Shown here: positions 18,070-27,036 of the stretch, one piece after another
How the letters are laid out: each line of letters begins with the position of its first letter
Numbering within the stretch: the first letter of the stretch is position 1
DNA from: Brevibacterium sp. UCMA 11754
GTDB taxonomy: Bacteria; Actinomycetota; Actinomycetes; Actinomycetales; Brevibacteriaceae
Direction of reading: 5' to 3'
DNA length: 64,000 nucleotides
NCBI RefSeq assembly: GCF_021532275.1
Contig: NZ_JACBOT010000013.1
Span: 52,683-116,682 of the forward strand
Notes under the pieces: model-generated
The model's input: the letters and a program-made list of their open reading frames with translations, nothing else
Told to the model about the DNA's origin: nothing
Database searches by the model: none
Position numbers and translations under genes: made by a program

Positions 18070-18648
18070 ATGAGTTCAGTTTTCCTCTCCGGCAACTCCG
18101 AGGCCGACGCCCTACTTGCCGATGACCCTTTCGCCCTGCTGATGGGAATGCTGCTGGATCAGCAGGTGCCGATGGAAGTGGCATTCGCTGGGCCTGCGAA
18201 GCTTGCTGAGCGTCTGGGCAAGCTCGATGTGGTCGAGATTGCTGAGATGAACCCGGATGAGTTCCTAGAGAAGTTCTCGATCAAACCGGCGGTGCATCGT
18301 TTCCCGAAGTCGATGGCGACAAGGGTGCAGAAGCTCGCAGCGGAGATCGTCGACGAATACGATGGCGACACTTCAGCCATCTGGACATCCGGAGACCCGA
18401 GTGGTCCCGAAGTTCTCAAACGCTTGAAGAAGCTGCCTGGCTTCGGCGATCAAAAAGCGAAGATCTTCCTGGCGCTCCTCGGCAAGCAGTTCGATTTCAA
18501 CGCTGATGGATGGCGTGAGGCAGCTGGTGACTACGGTGATGAAGACAGCCGTCGTTCAATCGCCGATGTGGTCAATGAGGACACCTTGCTGGAAGTCCGC
18601 GCTTTCAAAAAGCAGCAGAAGGCCGCCGCGAAAGCAGCTAAGAAGTAG
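18070..18648 (+). CDS. HhH-GPD-type base excision repair protein (actinobacterial family)
   Basis: The 192-residue protein has the LLMGMLLDQQVPMEVAFAGP opening region and a helix-hairpin-helix LPGFGDQKAKIFLALLGKQ (about 117-135) as in a conserved actinobacterial family annotated as HhH-GPD DNA repair proteins. The catalytic Asp normally found just after the hairpin in endonuclease III is not obvious (FNADGWREAAGDYG here), so substrate and even glycosylase activity are uncertain. The C-terminus is a Lys/Ala-rich tail (KKQQKAAAKAAKK). It is transcribed away from ychJ. Confidence 0.8.
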   Translation: MSSVFLSGNSEADALLADDPFALLMGMLLDQQVPMEVAFAGPAKLAERLGKLDVVEIAEMNPDEFLEKFSIKPAVHRFPKSMATRVQKLAAEIVDEYDGDTSAIWTSGDPSGPEVLKRLKKLPGFGDQKAKIFLALLGKQFDFNADGWREAAGDYGDEDSRRSIADVVNEDTLLEVRAFKKQQKAAAKAAKK

Positions 18649-18669
18649 GTCCGCCCACTCACGGGCAAG

Positions 18670-18678
18670 TTATCCACA
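18670..18678 (+). promoter_or_regulatory. single perfect DnaA-box consensus
   Basis: TTATCCACA matches the DnaA box exactly, in the gap after the HhH-GPD gene. No further boxes, AT-rich unwinding element or dnaA/dnaN genes are nearby, so this is not an origin. It could be a regulatory DnaA site or chance. Confidence 0.4.
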
Positions 18679-18781
18679 GATTCAACTTCGCCTGTTCTCA
18701 AAGTCACAGTTCTCGCATAATGTAGAGATTCCAGGCGCGATTCGTACATCTGCGCGGAGTTCTCGACCACAGAGGCGTGGA

Positions 18782-19423
18782 ATGAAGACTGGACATGGCA
18801 GACGTATCCGCTATCGAACGACGACAGCACTGACGTTGGCAGCGGCACTTGCCCTGCCCCTCATGCTCTCCGGGTGCGAAGACCATTCCCCAGTCGCCGC
18901 GCCGACATCGACACTGCCCGCCAAGGATTCTTCCACGGCAACCCCTGCAACTGATCCGCAGCCGGCGATCCCCGCATACGAGACCGAACTCGATTTGAGC
19001 CCCGAAGAGACGGAAGCCGTTGAAGGGGCGTTGGTTGCGTTCGAAGGGTTCCTAACGTCAATTAATGGAGCCTACTCAGGTCACTACGAAAAGGTGAAGG
19101 ACTTCCCTAAATATTCAAGTGGTCAGGCACTTGACTCGATCATCAACGAGGCCGAATCTATCAAGACCCGACAGACAGAATTTGACGGCAAAATCAATCC
19201 GATTTCAGTCGAGATATTCGAAGTGTCTGGCTCCCCGGAAGACCAATCCTCACCAAACGTAATTGTTCATTTCTGCGTAGATACTAGTCAATGGTCGTTA
19301 ACCCAGGCGGGAGTGAAAGCAACCAAGAATCCTGACGGTTTTGTGACAATGGAGCACACAATCTTATTCGATAACGGTACCTGGACGGTTGACAAGCAAT
19401 CGTTATGGGAGCGCAAGTGTTAG
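18782..19423 (+). CDS. exported lipoprotein of unknown function
   Basis: ATG 18782 gives a 213-residue protein with a basic start (MKTGHGRRIRYRTTT), a hydrophobic run and a lipobox ending LMLSGC, so it should be anchored to the outer face of the membrane. A Thr/Pro/Ser-rich linker is followed by a region starting ETELDLSPEETEAVEGALVAFEGFL with alternating hydrophobic strands and a final TVDKQSLWERKC. It resembles NTF2-like lipoprotein domains of actinobacteria but I cannot assign a family. Base composition from about 19,030 to 19,430 is markedly richer in A/T than the neighbours, suggesting transfer. The next gene overlaps its stop. Confidence 0.6.
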   Translation: MKTGHGRRIRYRTTTALTLAAALALPLMLSGCEDHSPVAAPTSTLPAKDSSTATPATDPQPAIPAYETELDLSPEETEAVEGALVAFEGFLTSINGAYSGHYEKVKDFPKYSSGQALDSIINEAESIKTRQTEFDGKINPISVEIFEVSGSPEDQSSPNVIVHFCVDTSQWSLTQAGVKATKNPDGFVTMEHTILFDNGTWTVDKQSLWERKC

Positions 19424-20289
19424 AGCTGAGTTGGCTCAAGACCGTTATTGCTTGTCTCGTCTCAATGGTGCTTCTTCTGCACTTTTCTACTCCGGCGCAG
19501 GCCGGGCCAGGGTGCAGCATTGGTGACACCAGTAAATGTGATGTCGTAAAACCACCAGGCCCGCCTCCGCCACCCGGCCCTGCCCCTGGCCCCGGAGGTG
19601 GAGGCGGATCTGACAGCGGAGGCGGAGGAGGCGGCAGCGGGTCCGGTGGTGGCGGCTCCGGCGGTGGTGGCGGGAGCGACGGTGGTGGTGGCGGGCTACC
19701 CGACTGCGTCCTCGAAGAGGTCGGTCATATTTGTGCGAACCTTCCGGGCCCAGGTCCCGGCCCTGGCCCCGGCGGCGGAGGCGGAGGCGGCGCTCCTGTG
19801 AGGCCCGAGCCACCCACCCGTATCCCTGAGTCTCAGTTCCAGACCTTCGACATTCCGGCCCCGACGATTCATGCCTGGCCCAAGGATTGGGCCGTCATCG
19901 GCAAGCCGGCTGCCTTCTGGACGGATGCCGATACCAGCTACATCGACATGACGCTGCTGACGTACGCAGTCACGGTGAAGGTCACCCCTGAAAAGTACTA
20001 TTGGGACTTCGGCGATGACACCGGTGGCACGACATCGAAGACAGGGTCGAAGCCACGGCCAGGCGACGAACCGCAGATTGGTCATGACTATCAGAAGACC
20101 GGAACGAAGACTGTCAGCATGACCGCGACGTTCAGAGGCGAATTCTCTGTTGACGGTGGCCCATGGCTGCCCATCGACGGTTTCGCACACGTGGCAAGCA
20201 ACGACATCTCCATTGATGTCTATCGCTTCCACCGCTACCTCGTTGATGAGGACTGCTACATGAACCCGCGGGGACCTGACTGCAATTGA
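19417..20289 (+). CDS. secreted Pro/Gly-rich protein with PKD-like domain
   Basis: A signal peptide (LKTVIACLVSMVLLLHFSTPAQA) precedes a long low-complexity region, about residues 45-130, of P/G-rich and G/S-rich runs. The C-terminal half carries a PKD-type fold signature, YYWDFGDDTGG, then HDYQKTGTKTVSMTATFRGEF, used in extracellular adhesion or matrix proteins. I prefer GTG 19417 with GGGAG just upstream; ATG 19405 is the alternative. Either way it overlaps the end of the lipoprotein gene, so the two are coupled and probably act together at the cell surface. No sorting signal is present, so it is likely released. Function unknown. Confidence 0.6.
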   Translation: MLELSWLKTVIACLVSMVLLLHFSTPAQAGPGCSIGDTSKCDVVKPPGPPPPPGPAPGPGGGGGSDSGGGGGGSGSGGGGSGGGGGSDGGGGGLPDCVLEEVGHICANLPGPGPGPGPGGGGGGGAPVRPEPPTRIPESQFQTFDIPAPTIHAWPKDWAVIGKPAAFWTDADTSYIDMTLLTYAVTVKVTPEKYYWDFGDDTGGTTSKTGSKPRPGDEPQIGHDYQKTGTKTVSMTATFRGEFSVDGGPWLPIDGFAHVASNDISIDVYRFHRYLVDEDCYMNPRGPDCN

Positions 20290-20345
20290 CCATCCGCGGC
20301 ACTGGTCCGAAGGCAAGAACTCCAGGAACCTGAAACAATGGCCAC

Positions 20346-21584
20346 ATGGTGTGCCGTATTTCGGAGTTGCTGGTCGACTCCCATTGGCCGATCGTCATCA
20401 TCGGCGCAGGTCAGGCTGGCCTTTCGGCTGCTCACTATCTCTGGCGCGACGGACTGGTGCCCGGCAAGGACTTCATCGTCCTCGACGCCGGTGCCGGCCC
20501 TGGCGGCGCGTGGCGTGAACGGTGGGATTCCCTGACACTGGGGGCGACGAACCATGTGGCGGACCTCCCGGGATTCCCACTGGGCACACCGGATCCCTCA
20601 ATACCCGCCTCGGCGGTGGTCTCCGACTATTACTCGCGTTTCGAACGTGAGCTTGAACTCTGCGTCGTCCGACCCGCCGAGGTGGTCACCGTGAAGTCAC
20701 CCACCCCCGGCTCCGGACCGCTGGAGATCACCTCGAAGATCGACGGTGAACGTGTTCAGCTCACGAGCCGGTATCTGATCAATGCGACCGGCACGTGGAC
20801 TCATCCCTATGTTCCGTTCGTCCCCGGCATCGCCGAGTTCGAAGGCCGCCAACTTCACACCGCAAACTTCCGCGACGTCGAGGACTTCCGAGGCTTGAGG
20901 ACTTTGGTCGTCGGCGGTGGCATCTCGGCAACCCAGTTCCTGCTCGAACTCGCGAAAGTCACCGATACGCTGTGGGCCACGCGTCGGCCCCCGAACTTCA
21001 CCTCACGAGAATTCGACGGCAACTGGGGCCTCGAAGTCGAACGCGCCGTGCGCTCCCGGACCTTGGCCGGACTCGCCCCGGCCAGTGTCGTGCGCACCAC
21101 GGGCCTGCCCATTCGAAAGGATTTCCAAAACGGCGTCGACTCTGGAGTCCTCGTCTCACGCGGAATGTTCGATGCGGTGCTGCCTCACGGTGTCCACTTT
21201 CCCGGGCGAGCCGCCGAGGTACAGACGACCTCGGAAGGACTTGGGCCTTCGGCAAGCGATCACTTGGCGATGCCGGAGTCATGGCAGCCCTTCGAACATG
21301 AACGTGTCGAAGAGATCGATGTCATCTTCTGGAACACCGGATTCCGGGCCGCTCTCAACCATTTGGCGCCGCTGCGCCTGCGCACACGAGATGGAGGAAT
21401 CTCCATGGAAACCGAAGTGTCGGTGAAGAACGACCGACGAATCTTCCTCGTCGGATACGGCTCGGCCAGTTCAACGGTCGGTGCCACCCGTGCGGGACGG
21501 ATCGCGGCCAGAGAGCTGCTCAAACGCCGCAGAGAAGCGCTGCGCACACGTACTTATGAGAGTGTTGGTGATTCCAGCACCTGA
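20346..21584 (+). CDS. FAD-dependent oxidoreductase / flavin monooxygenase-like
   Basis: The 412-residue protein carries an FAD-binding Rossmann motif IVIIGAGQAGLSAAHYL (about 16-32), the GGAWRERWDSLTL segment typical of flavin-containing monooxygenases and putative thioredoxin reductase-like proteins, and a second nucleotide-binding motif VVGGGISATQFLLEL. A C-terminal FLVGYGSASSTVGATRAGR closes the FAD domain. It probably uses NAD(P)H and O2 on a small substrate that cannot be predicted. Its last 31 bases overlap the convergent lipoprotein gene. Confidence 0.78.
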   Translation: MVCRISELLVDSHWPIVIIGAGQAGLSAAHYLWRDGLVPGKDFIVLDAGAGPGGAWRERWDSLTLGATNHVADLPGFPLGTPDPSIPASAVVSDYYSRFERELELCVVRPAEVVTVKSPTPGSGPLEITSKIDGERVQLTSRYLINATGTWTHPYVPFVPGIAEFEGRQLHTANFRDVEDFRGLRTLVVGGGISATQFLLELAKVTDTLWATRRPPNFTSREFDGNWGLEVERAVRSRTLAGLAPASVVRTTGLPIRKDFQNGVDSGVLVSRGMFDAVLPHGVHFPGRAAEVQTTSEGLGPSASDHLAMPESWQPFEHERVEEIDVIFWNTGFRAALNHLAPLRLRTRDGGISMETEVSVKNDRRIFLVGYGSASSTVGATRAGRIAARELLKRRREALRTRTYESVGDSST

Positions 21585-22222
21585 TCGGCGAAGCTGACGG
21601 TCGGCAAGATCTGCGCGAAGAGCGCGGCGGTGGCTTGGTCACTTGACACCGTGACCATCTCGACGCTGATTTTGTACAGTCGACCATTGTCCGAGATCCC
21701 GGCAATGGCTCCGTAGAGCACGGACTCGGTTTCATCGATGGCCCGGATCTCCTGGCGGGCGAGCAGCCCGTGGACTGTCCAGTACGCGCCACCGGGTACA
21801 GTCCCGGAGTTCTCCTCCAGAATGCTTGATCGCGATTCCCCGAAGGTCTGTTCCTGTGCTGTATCGATGATACTCTGTGCCGTTTCGTCGTCTGCTTCAT
21901 AGCAGTTGACGGTGATGATGGCGCCGTTGTCGCGGCTGTAGAGCTGATAGCTGTCGTAGGCGAGGTCGCCGTTCCATTCGCTGTCCATGGCCATCTGCAC
22001 CTTTACCGGGCATTCGGGACCCAGATCGACCGTCATCTGAGCCATTCCCGCAGGAATTGCAGGGGCATCGGGCTCCGGGGGAGTCTCTCCTTCGGAGCCA
22101 TCGTCGATGCCGACGCTGACCGGTCGCGAATCGCCCTCGTCTGTACTCACACGCAGGGCCGAGCATCCGGAGAGGGTCAGGCCCAGCACCATCACACTTG
22201 CCAGGAGGAGACGCCGATACAT
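21554..22222 (-). CDS. exported lipoprotein
   Basis: ATG 22222 gives a 222-residue protein with a lipobox signal (MYRRLLLASVMVLGLTLSGC). After a D/E/P-rich linker the mature part (VDLGPECPVKVQMAMDSEWNGD...) is a single globular domain with Tyr-rich and acidic stretches; I recognise no family. The two Cys residues outside the lipobox (GPECPV and VNCYEA) could form a disulfide. It is divergent from the PIG-L deacetylase at 22337 and ends inside the tail of the oxidoreductase gene. Function unknown. Confidence 0.65.
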   Translation of the reverse strand: MYRRLLLASVMVLGLTLSGCSALRVSTDEGDSRPVSVGIDDGSEGETPPEPDAPAIPAGMAQMTVDLGPECPVKVQMAMDSEWNGDLAYDSYQLYSRDNGAIITVNCYEADDETAQSIIDTAQEQTFGESRSSILEENSGTVPGGAYWTVHGLLARQEIRAIDETESVLYGAIAGISDNGRLYKISVEMVTVSSDQATAALFAQILPTVSFADQVLESPTLS

Positions 22223-22336
22223 GGGCCCGCTTTCGAATGGTGGAGCGGCGCTCTTTCGACAGCGCCACTCATATCGTACCCATCGCAACCCCCGCCTGCT
22301 CTGGCACAAGTGTCGCGCGGGGCTTAGCCTTGGACT

Positions 22337-23053
22337 ATGACCGAGCTTCCGATCTTCGATGACGATGATGTCAATCGTCTCCTGTGCATAGTTGCCCACC
22401 CCGATGACATGGAATATGGTGCCTCCGCGGCTGTGGCCAAGTGGACCGACCAGGGAAAGTCCGTGTCCTATCTGCTCCTGACTCGCGGTGAAGCCGGAAT
22501 CCGTGAAATGTCCCCGGAGAAGGTTGTTCCCCTACGAGAAGGTGAGCAGCGACAGGCGTGCACGATCGTCGGAGTGGAGGATCTTGAGATCCTCGACTTC
22601 CCAGACGGTCTTCTCGAGCCCAGCCTCGAGCTCCGGCATGCGATCGCGAAGAAGATCCGCCAATTCAAACCTGATGCCGTGATGGTGACCAACTGGGAAC
22701 TCAAGATGCCGTGGGGCCTGAACCATGTCGACCATCGGGCGGCCGGCATCGCCACGATCGATGCCATCCGTGATGCCGACAATCCGTGGGTCTTCACCCA
22801 CCTCAAGGACGACGGACTCGAAGCGTGGAAGGCCGACAAGCTGTTGGTCAACGGGGCTGATCCCACGCATGCTGTGGTCCTCGACGACGAACACGTCGAC
22901 TGGGCCGTGCGCTCGTTGGAGGCTCATGCCGTTTATCTCGAGGCCTTGCCCGACCATCCACTGCCCTCAGACATGATCCCCGGAATCACCTCGGAAGCCG
23001 GAACACGGGCAGGCGTGAAATACGCGCTGCCCGTGCAGGTATTCGACATGTAG
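22337..23053 (+). CDS. PIG-L family deacetylase
   Basis: A 238-residue PIG-L/LmbE-type zinc deacetylase: the metal motif AHPDDMEYG (about 20-28) and second ligand NHVDHRAAG (about 130-138) are both present, with LLLTRGEAGI between. Family members de-N-acetylate GlcNAc-inositol (MshB), GlcNAc-PI or related sugars. Length is shorter than MshB (about 290), so a mycothiol role is possible but not supported by context. It is cytoplasmic. Confidence 0.85.
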   Translation: MTELPIFDDDDVNRLLCIVAHPDDMEYGASAAVAKWTDQGKSVSYLLLTRGEAGIREMSPEKVVPLREGEQRQACTIVGVEDLEILDFPDGLLEPSLELRHAIAKKIRQFKPDAVMVTNWELKMPWGLNHVDHRAAGIATIDAIRDADNPWVFTHLKDDGLEAWKADKLLVNGADPTHAVVLDDEHVDWAVRSLEAHAVYLEALPDHPLPSDMIPGITSEAGTRAGVKYALPVQVFDM

Positions 23054-23091
23054 CACCCGGCGCACCGAAGCGGCGACCGGATCCGACACAC

Positions 23092-23592
23092 TCAGGCGCT
23101 GAGTGCGGCGACCGCCGAGTCGTAATCCGGTTCGGTGCCGATCTCGTCGACCAGCTGCTTGTGGATGACGGTTCCCTTTTCGTCGAGGACGACGACTGAA
23201 CGGGCCAGCAGTCCGGCCAGGGGTCCGTCGACCATGGTCACGCCGAACTCCTTGCCGAAGGCGCTGCGGAACCCGGATGCGGCGACGACGTTCTCAATGC
23301 CTTCGGCGCCGCAGAAGCGGGCCTGTGCGAAGGGCAGGTCATTGGACACACACAGCACTGTGGTGTTCTCCAGGCTCGCGGCGAGTTCATTGAACTTGCG
23401 CACCGAGGCCGCACAGACACCGGTGTCCACGCTCGGGAAGATGTTGAGTACAACGCGCTTGCCCGTTGTGTCGGCAGAGTTGACTTCGCCGAGGTCGTTG
23501 CCCACGAGGCTGAATGCTGGTGCCTGTGTGCCCTTCTCCGGGAGCTCGCCTACAGTCTTGACCGGTGTGCCCTGGAATGCTGTTTTCGCCAT
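23092..23592 (-). CDS. tpx: thiol peroxidase
   Basis: Tpx reduces lipid and hydrogen peroxides via thioredoxin. Starting at ATG 23592 the protein has 166 residues, matching the family. The peroxidatic Cys lies in [17 protein letters not shown] (Cys about 60) and the resolving Cys in [12 protein letters not shown] (Cys about 94), the atypical 2-Cys pattern of Tpx. A longer start at 23658 adds 22 residues with no family similarity. Confidence 0.93.
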   Translation of the reverse strand: MAKTAFQGTPVKTVGELPEKGTQAPAFSLVGNDLGEVNSADTTGKRVVLNIFPSVDTGVCAASVRKFNELAASLENTTVLCVSNDLPFAQARFCGAEGIENVVAASGFRSAFGKEFGVTMVDGPLAGLLARSVVVLDEKGTVIHKQLVDEIGTEPDYDSAVAALSA

Positions 23593-23671
23593 GCTTCTCG
23601 CTCGCTTTCTATCGTGATCACTGCTGTCGGTTCCCACCCTACGTGAGTTCACCGACACGAGAATCGTTCAT

Positions 23672-25894
23672 TCAGATCCGACCACGGCGGGCGAACCAGA
23701 CCAATCCTGCTCCGAGTGCAATGATGGCTGCCGCAATCCCGATCGAGGCACCCAGTTCGGCGCCCGTGCGTGGCAGATCGCCGCCGGCATTGGCATTCCC
23801 CCTGCCGCTGGAAGAGTCGGATCCCTTGGCATCGTCCATGCCGCTGTCAGAATCCGATCCGTTCGCCGAGGTGGTCCCGCCGTCGGCATCGACCGTGGCG
23901 TCAGCGTCGACTGTGGCTTCAGCGTCGATCGCAGAATTCGCACCGTCGTTGGCGGCTGCGTCTTCGTCGCCGTTGGCGCTGTCCGTGCTGTCTGCTCCAT
24001 CGGCGTTGCCACCGTCGGAAGTCCCGTCCGCCTCTGCCTGGGCATCAGCTTCGGTCTGTGCCGCGGCCTCGGATGACGCTTCGTCATCGTCGCCTGGGTC
24101 CTGCGTGGTCGTGACGACCTGCCAGTTCTCATCGTAGAAGTCCGTGGGATCGACAATCTCGTTGTCTTTGACCCAGTCGATGAGGGCCTGACGGACCTCG
24201 ACCTGTTCGTTGTAGACCTCTTTCAGGTCTCCGACCGGGTAGTCGCCGCCTCCGGACTGACGGTAGTTGTTGATCGCGAGGATGAATGTGTCGTCATCGC
24301 CGACGGTATTGCCCTCTTTGTCGGTCAGGTTCTCAATGCGTTCGCCGACCGGTTTGGACACGTTGATGTCGTAGTCGATGCCCGAGAGCGCGTCGTAGTT
24401 GTAGTCGGGAATCGGCCGGTCGAGGCCCTCGTCGATGGCGTTGGTTCCATTGACCGGGTCGAAGTCTGCGCCTTCTTCTGTCTGTTTGAAGTAGCGGGCG
24501 GAGAACTCGAGGTAGTCGCGCAGTTGTGAACCGTTAATTTCGACTCCGCCGAGGGTGTTGTCGAAGACGTAGAGTCCGGCGACATCGCGGATGGTGATGT
24601 CTCCGGCAGGGAACTTCGCTGTGCGGCTGAATGGCGAGGCCTGCGAGATGACGGGCACGTCTTTGTATTCGGTGTCTGCCAACGCGGTCTCTACCGTCTC
24701 GGACTGCACCTTTGAGATGAAGTCGAGGATCGCAGTGTCCTCATAGTACGAGGACTCTGCGCTCATCGTCTCGGTCACCGAGCCGATCTTCGTGTTGACG
24801 TAGTCGACGGTCTTCTTATGCTGAGAATCGATGAGATCTTTGATCTCCGGATCCTCAGCGACATCACCCTGCGTGGCAAGCGGTGTGGCTTCGGGTTCAG
24901 CACTCCCCCAGTCGATCCCCATGTCTTCGAGATTGATGGGCAGGTCCACCTCGGAGACGGACCGCGCCCAGTAGTTGGGCTGGGTGATGAGCGCCTTTGT
25001 CCCGTCTTCGCGTGACACGACCTGGCTCGGCTCATCCTGGTGGGTGTGTCCGGCGACGAGCACATCGACCCCGGGAACCTTCGCGACAGAGGTGCTGATG
25101 TTCTCCTGCAGCTTCGAGGGGTCCCAGGTCTGGCCTTCGGGATCCTTGCCGGAGTGGGAGAGTACGACGACGATGTCTGCCCCGGCGTCCTTCATCTCCG
25201 GGACGTACTTCTTCGCAGTCTCGACGGGGTCATCGAAGTGGACCTTGCCGGAGAGTTTGTTCTTGTCCCAGATCCGGCTGCCTGGGGTCGTCACGCCCAG
25301 CACACCGATGGTGATCTCCTGACCGGAGACGTTCTTCTCCACGAGGGTGTAGGGATCGAGGTGGGGCTGATCGTCGTCGTCATTGATGACGTTCGCGCCC
25401 AGGACGGGGAAGTTGACCTGCTCCTTGTATTTGGCGAGCAGGCCGAGTCCGTAGTTGAACTCGTGGTTGCCCACGACCTGTGCGTCATAGCCGACGTGGT
25501 TGTAGGTTTTGGCCATCGGGTGCGTCTCACCGGTTTCGGTGATGCGTTCCTGCTGCGCGTAGTAGTACGTCAATGGGGTGCCCTGGATCGTGTCACCGTT
25601 GTCAACGAGGAGCACCGAATCCTCGCCCTTGACCTCTTTGACACCCTTGATCAGAGTGGAGGCGCGCGACATGCCGAGTTCTTCCCCGACGGGGTAGGGC
25701 GCATTGGCGAAGTAGTCCCAGTTGAGGACGTGACCGTGGACATCGGTCGTCGCCAACATGGTGAGTTCGCCCGTGGCCGCTGCCTGTTCCTCGTCCGGAG
25801 GCCCGCTGCCCAGCCCCGTCGCCGAGGCGGCTGCCGGGCCAGCAACGATGAGTGTCAATGCCAACGTGGACGAGGCCAAGCTTCGCAAGCGCAT
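23672..25894 (-). CDS. LPXTG-anchored 5'-nucleotidase / 2',3'-cyclic phosphodiesterase
   Basis: The 740-residue surface enzyme begins with a signal peptide (MRLRSLASSTLALTLIVAGP). A metallophosphatase domain follows with TTDVHGH (metal ligands Asp51, His53), DNGDTIQGTP, VGNHEFNYG and AGHTHQDE, then a 5'-nucleotidase C-terminal domain (SQASPFSRTAKFPAGDITIRD). After about residue 640 comes a D/A/S/G-rich spacer and the sorting signal LPRTG (707-711), hydrophobic helix and FARRGRI tail, so sortase should link it to peptidoglycan. The likely role is phosphate, nucleoside or cyclic-nucleotide scavenging outside the cell. The ATG at 25894 has GGAG upstream. No sortase gene is in the window. Confidence 0.9.
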   Translation of the reverse strand: MRLRSLASSTLALTLIVAGPAAASATGLGSGPPDEEQAAATGELTMLATTDVHGHVLNWDYFANAPYPVGEELGMSRASTLIKGVKEVKGEDSVLLVDNGDTIQGTPLTYYYAQQERITETGETHPMAKTYNHVGYDAQVVGNHEFNYGLGLLAKYKEQVNFPVLGANVINDDDDQPHLDPYTLVEKNVSGQEITIGVLGVTTPGSRIWDKNKLSGKVHFDDPVETAKKYVPEMKDAGADIVVVLSHSGKDPEGQTWDPSKLQENISTSVAKVPGVDVLVAGHTHQDEPSQVVSREDGTKALITQPNYWARSVSEVDLPINLEDMGIDWGSAEPEATPLATQGDVAEDPEIKDLIDSQHKKTVDYVNTKIGSVTETMSAESSYYEDTAILDFISKVQSETVETALADTEYKDVPVISQASPFSRTAKFPAGDITIRDVAGLYVFDNTLGGVEINGSQLRDYLEFSARYFKQTEEGADFDPVNGTNAIDEGLDRPIPDYNYDALSGIDYDINVSKPVGERIENLTDKEGNTVGDDDTFILAINNYRQSGGGDYPVGDLKEVYNEQVEVRQALIDWVKDNEIVDPTDFYDENWQVVTTTQDPGDDDEASSEAAAQTEADAQAEADGTSDGGNADGADSTDSANGDEDAAANDGANSAIDAEATVDADATVDADGGTTSANGSDSDSGMDDAKGSDSSSGRGNANAGGDLPRTGAELGASIGIAAAIIALGAGLVWFARRGRI

Positions 25895-25994
25895 AAGTCT
25901 CCAGATGTCGTTGTGATTCAGATCTCCCACTCTAATCTGAATTTCGACGACCCTGAGCAAATCCTGAGCGAAATCTGCACAACCTATGTTGCCT

Positions 25995-26966
25995 CTACTG
26001 TTCGACGAGGTTCTCCTTGGCAGTCTTCGACGCGAACTTGGACTCGATGACGATGAGGACAACCACGATTGCCGCACCGATGACGGCGAGAATGATCGGG
26101 GCAGCGATCGGGTCGAAGGGCGCGAGCAGACCCCCGGCTTCCGCATCGGATTGCCACGGCCACAGGGCTCTCAGGGAGCCGAGCATCAGACCAGCCATCG
26201 CGACCAGAGTCCACCATCGGTGATTGTGCAGTAAGTAGCGCAGGATGTTGACGAACAGTGCCAGGCCGAGGATCGCGCCGAGTCCGAATACAGCGATGTA
26301 GACGAGGTCGCGGTCGTCGACCGCGCGCAGAGTGGTGGCGTAGAGGCCGACTGCGAGGAGGAAGAACGATCCCGATACGCCGGGAACGACCAGAGCGCAG
26401 ATGGCGATTGAGGCGACGAAGAAGACCGCAATGAGTGGTGGGTTCTCAACGTCGGAACCTCCTGCCAGTCCGGTCATCCAGAAGGCGAGAGCCGCAGCGG
26501 CGAGAAAGACGAGAATACCCAGCAGCAGAGATTGCCCGCTGCGCGCCGGCAGCATGCGCAATGGGACGGAAATGCTGGCTGCGACGAGTCCGAAGAACAG
26601 CCCCTTGGCAAGTTCTGGGTTGGCTGTGACGAAGCCTTCCATCACTCCAGCGATGCTGAGGACTGCTGCCGCCATGCCCAGGAGGACTGGGATGACGAGG
26701 AACCAGTCTGTGCGGCGCAGTTCTGCGAGGGCACCGCTCCGCCGGTCAGGGCCGGTGATCACAGTCTTCGCCGCCTTGACCACATGGGCAGCCGAGTCGA
26801 TGAGCTGGTCGTAGACTCCGGTCACGAGAGCGATCGTTCCGCCGGAGACCCCGGGGACGAGCTCGGCAGAGCCGATCAGGAAACCGCGGAGCAGATCGAG
26901 GGGAATCAGAGCTTTGGAACGGGTGGTCTTCACGTAAGAGGGCCCCTCGGAGCTGGAGTTATTCAT
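25995..26966 (-). CDS. DUF368 (PopT-type) undecaprenyl-phosphate translocase
   Basis: The 323-residue polytopic protein has the DUF368 landmarks LLRGFLIGSAELVPGVSGGTIALVTGVYDQLI (about 26-57) and a repeated CALVVPGVSGSFFLLAVGLY (about 189-208), the inverted-repeat helices of the family. DUF368/PopT and DedA/UptA proteins are established families of undecaprenyl-phosphate translocases that return the lipid carrier to the inner leaflet for cell-wall synthesis. A DedA gene is also in this window (51134). It stands alone with a 100-base gap to the nucleotidase gene. Confidence 0.85.
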   Translation of the reverse strand: MNNSSSEGPSYVKTTRSKALIPLDLLRGFLIGSAELVPGVSGGTIALVTGVYDQLIDSAAHVVKAAKTVITGPDRRSGALAELRRTDWFLVIPVLLGMAAAVLSIAGVMEGFVTANPELAKGLFFGLVAASISVPLRMLPARSGQSLLLGILVFLAAAALAFWMTGLAGGSDVENPPLIAVFFVASIAICALVVPGVSGSFFLLAVGLYATTLRAVDDRDLVYIAVFGLGAILGLALFVNILRYLLHNHRWWTLVAMAGLMLGSLRALWPWQSDAEAGGLLAPFDPIAAPIILAVIGAAIVVVLIVIESKFASKTAKENLVEQ

Positions 26967-27036
26967 AGTTCCTACAGCCTACGAGACTCACACTCCCAGG
27001 TGCCAACAATAGACTCCATGTCACCGTCGTGGTGTC

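Noticed and set aside
18670..18678. Possible replication origin
   Set aside because: Only one DnaA box, no AT-rich unwinding region, and no dnaA or dnaN nearby.
19560..19800. Gly/Pro-rich tract as a PE_PGRS-like or silk-like antigen
   Set aside because: It is a linker within an exported protein with a PKD domain and lacks the PE/PPE or GGAGGX pattern.
25040..26050. 336-residue plus-strand frame opposite the 5'-nucleotidase gene
   Set aside because: It is an antisense shadow produced by high GC at third codon positions; the minus-strand enzyme has all its motifs.
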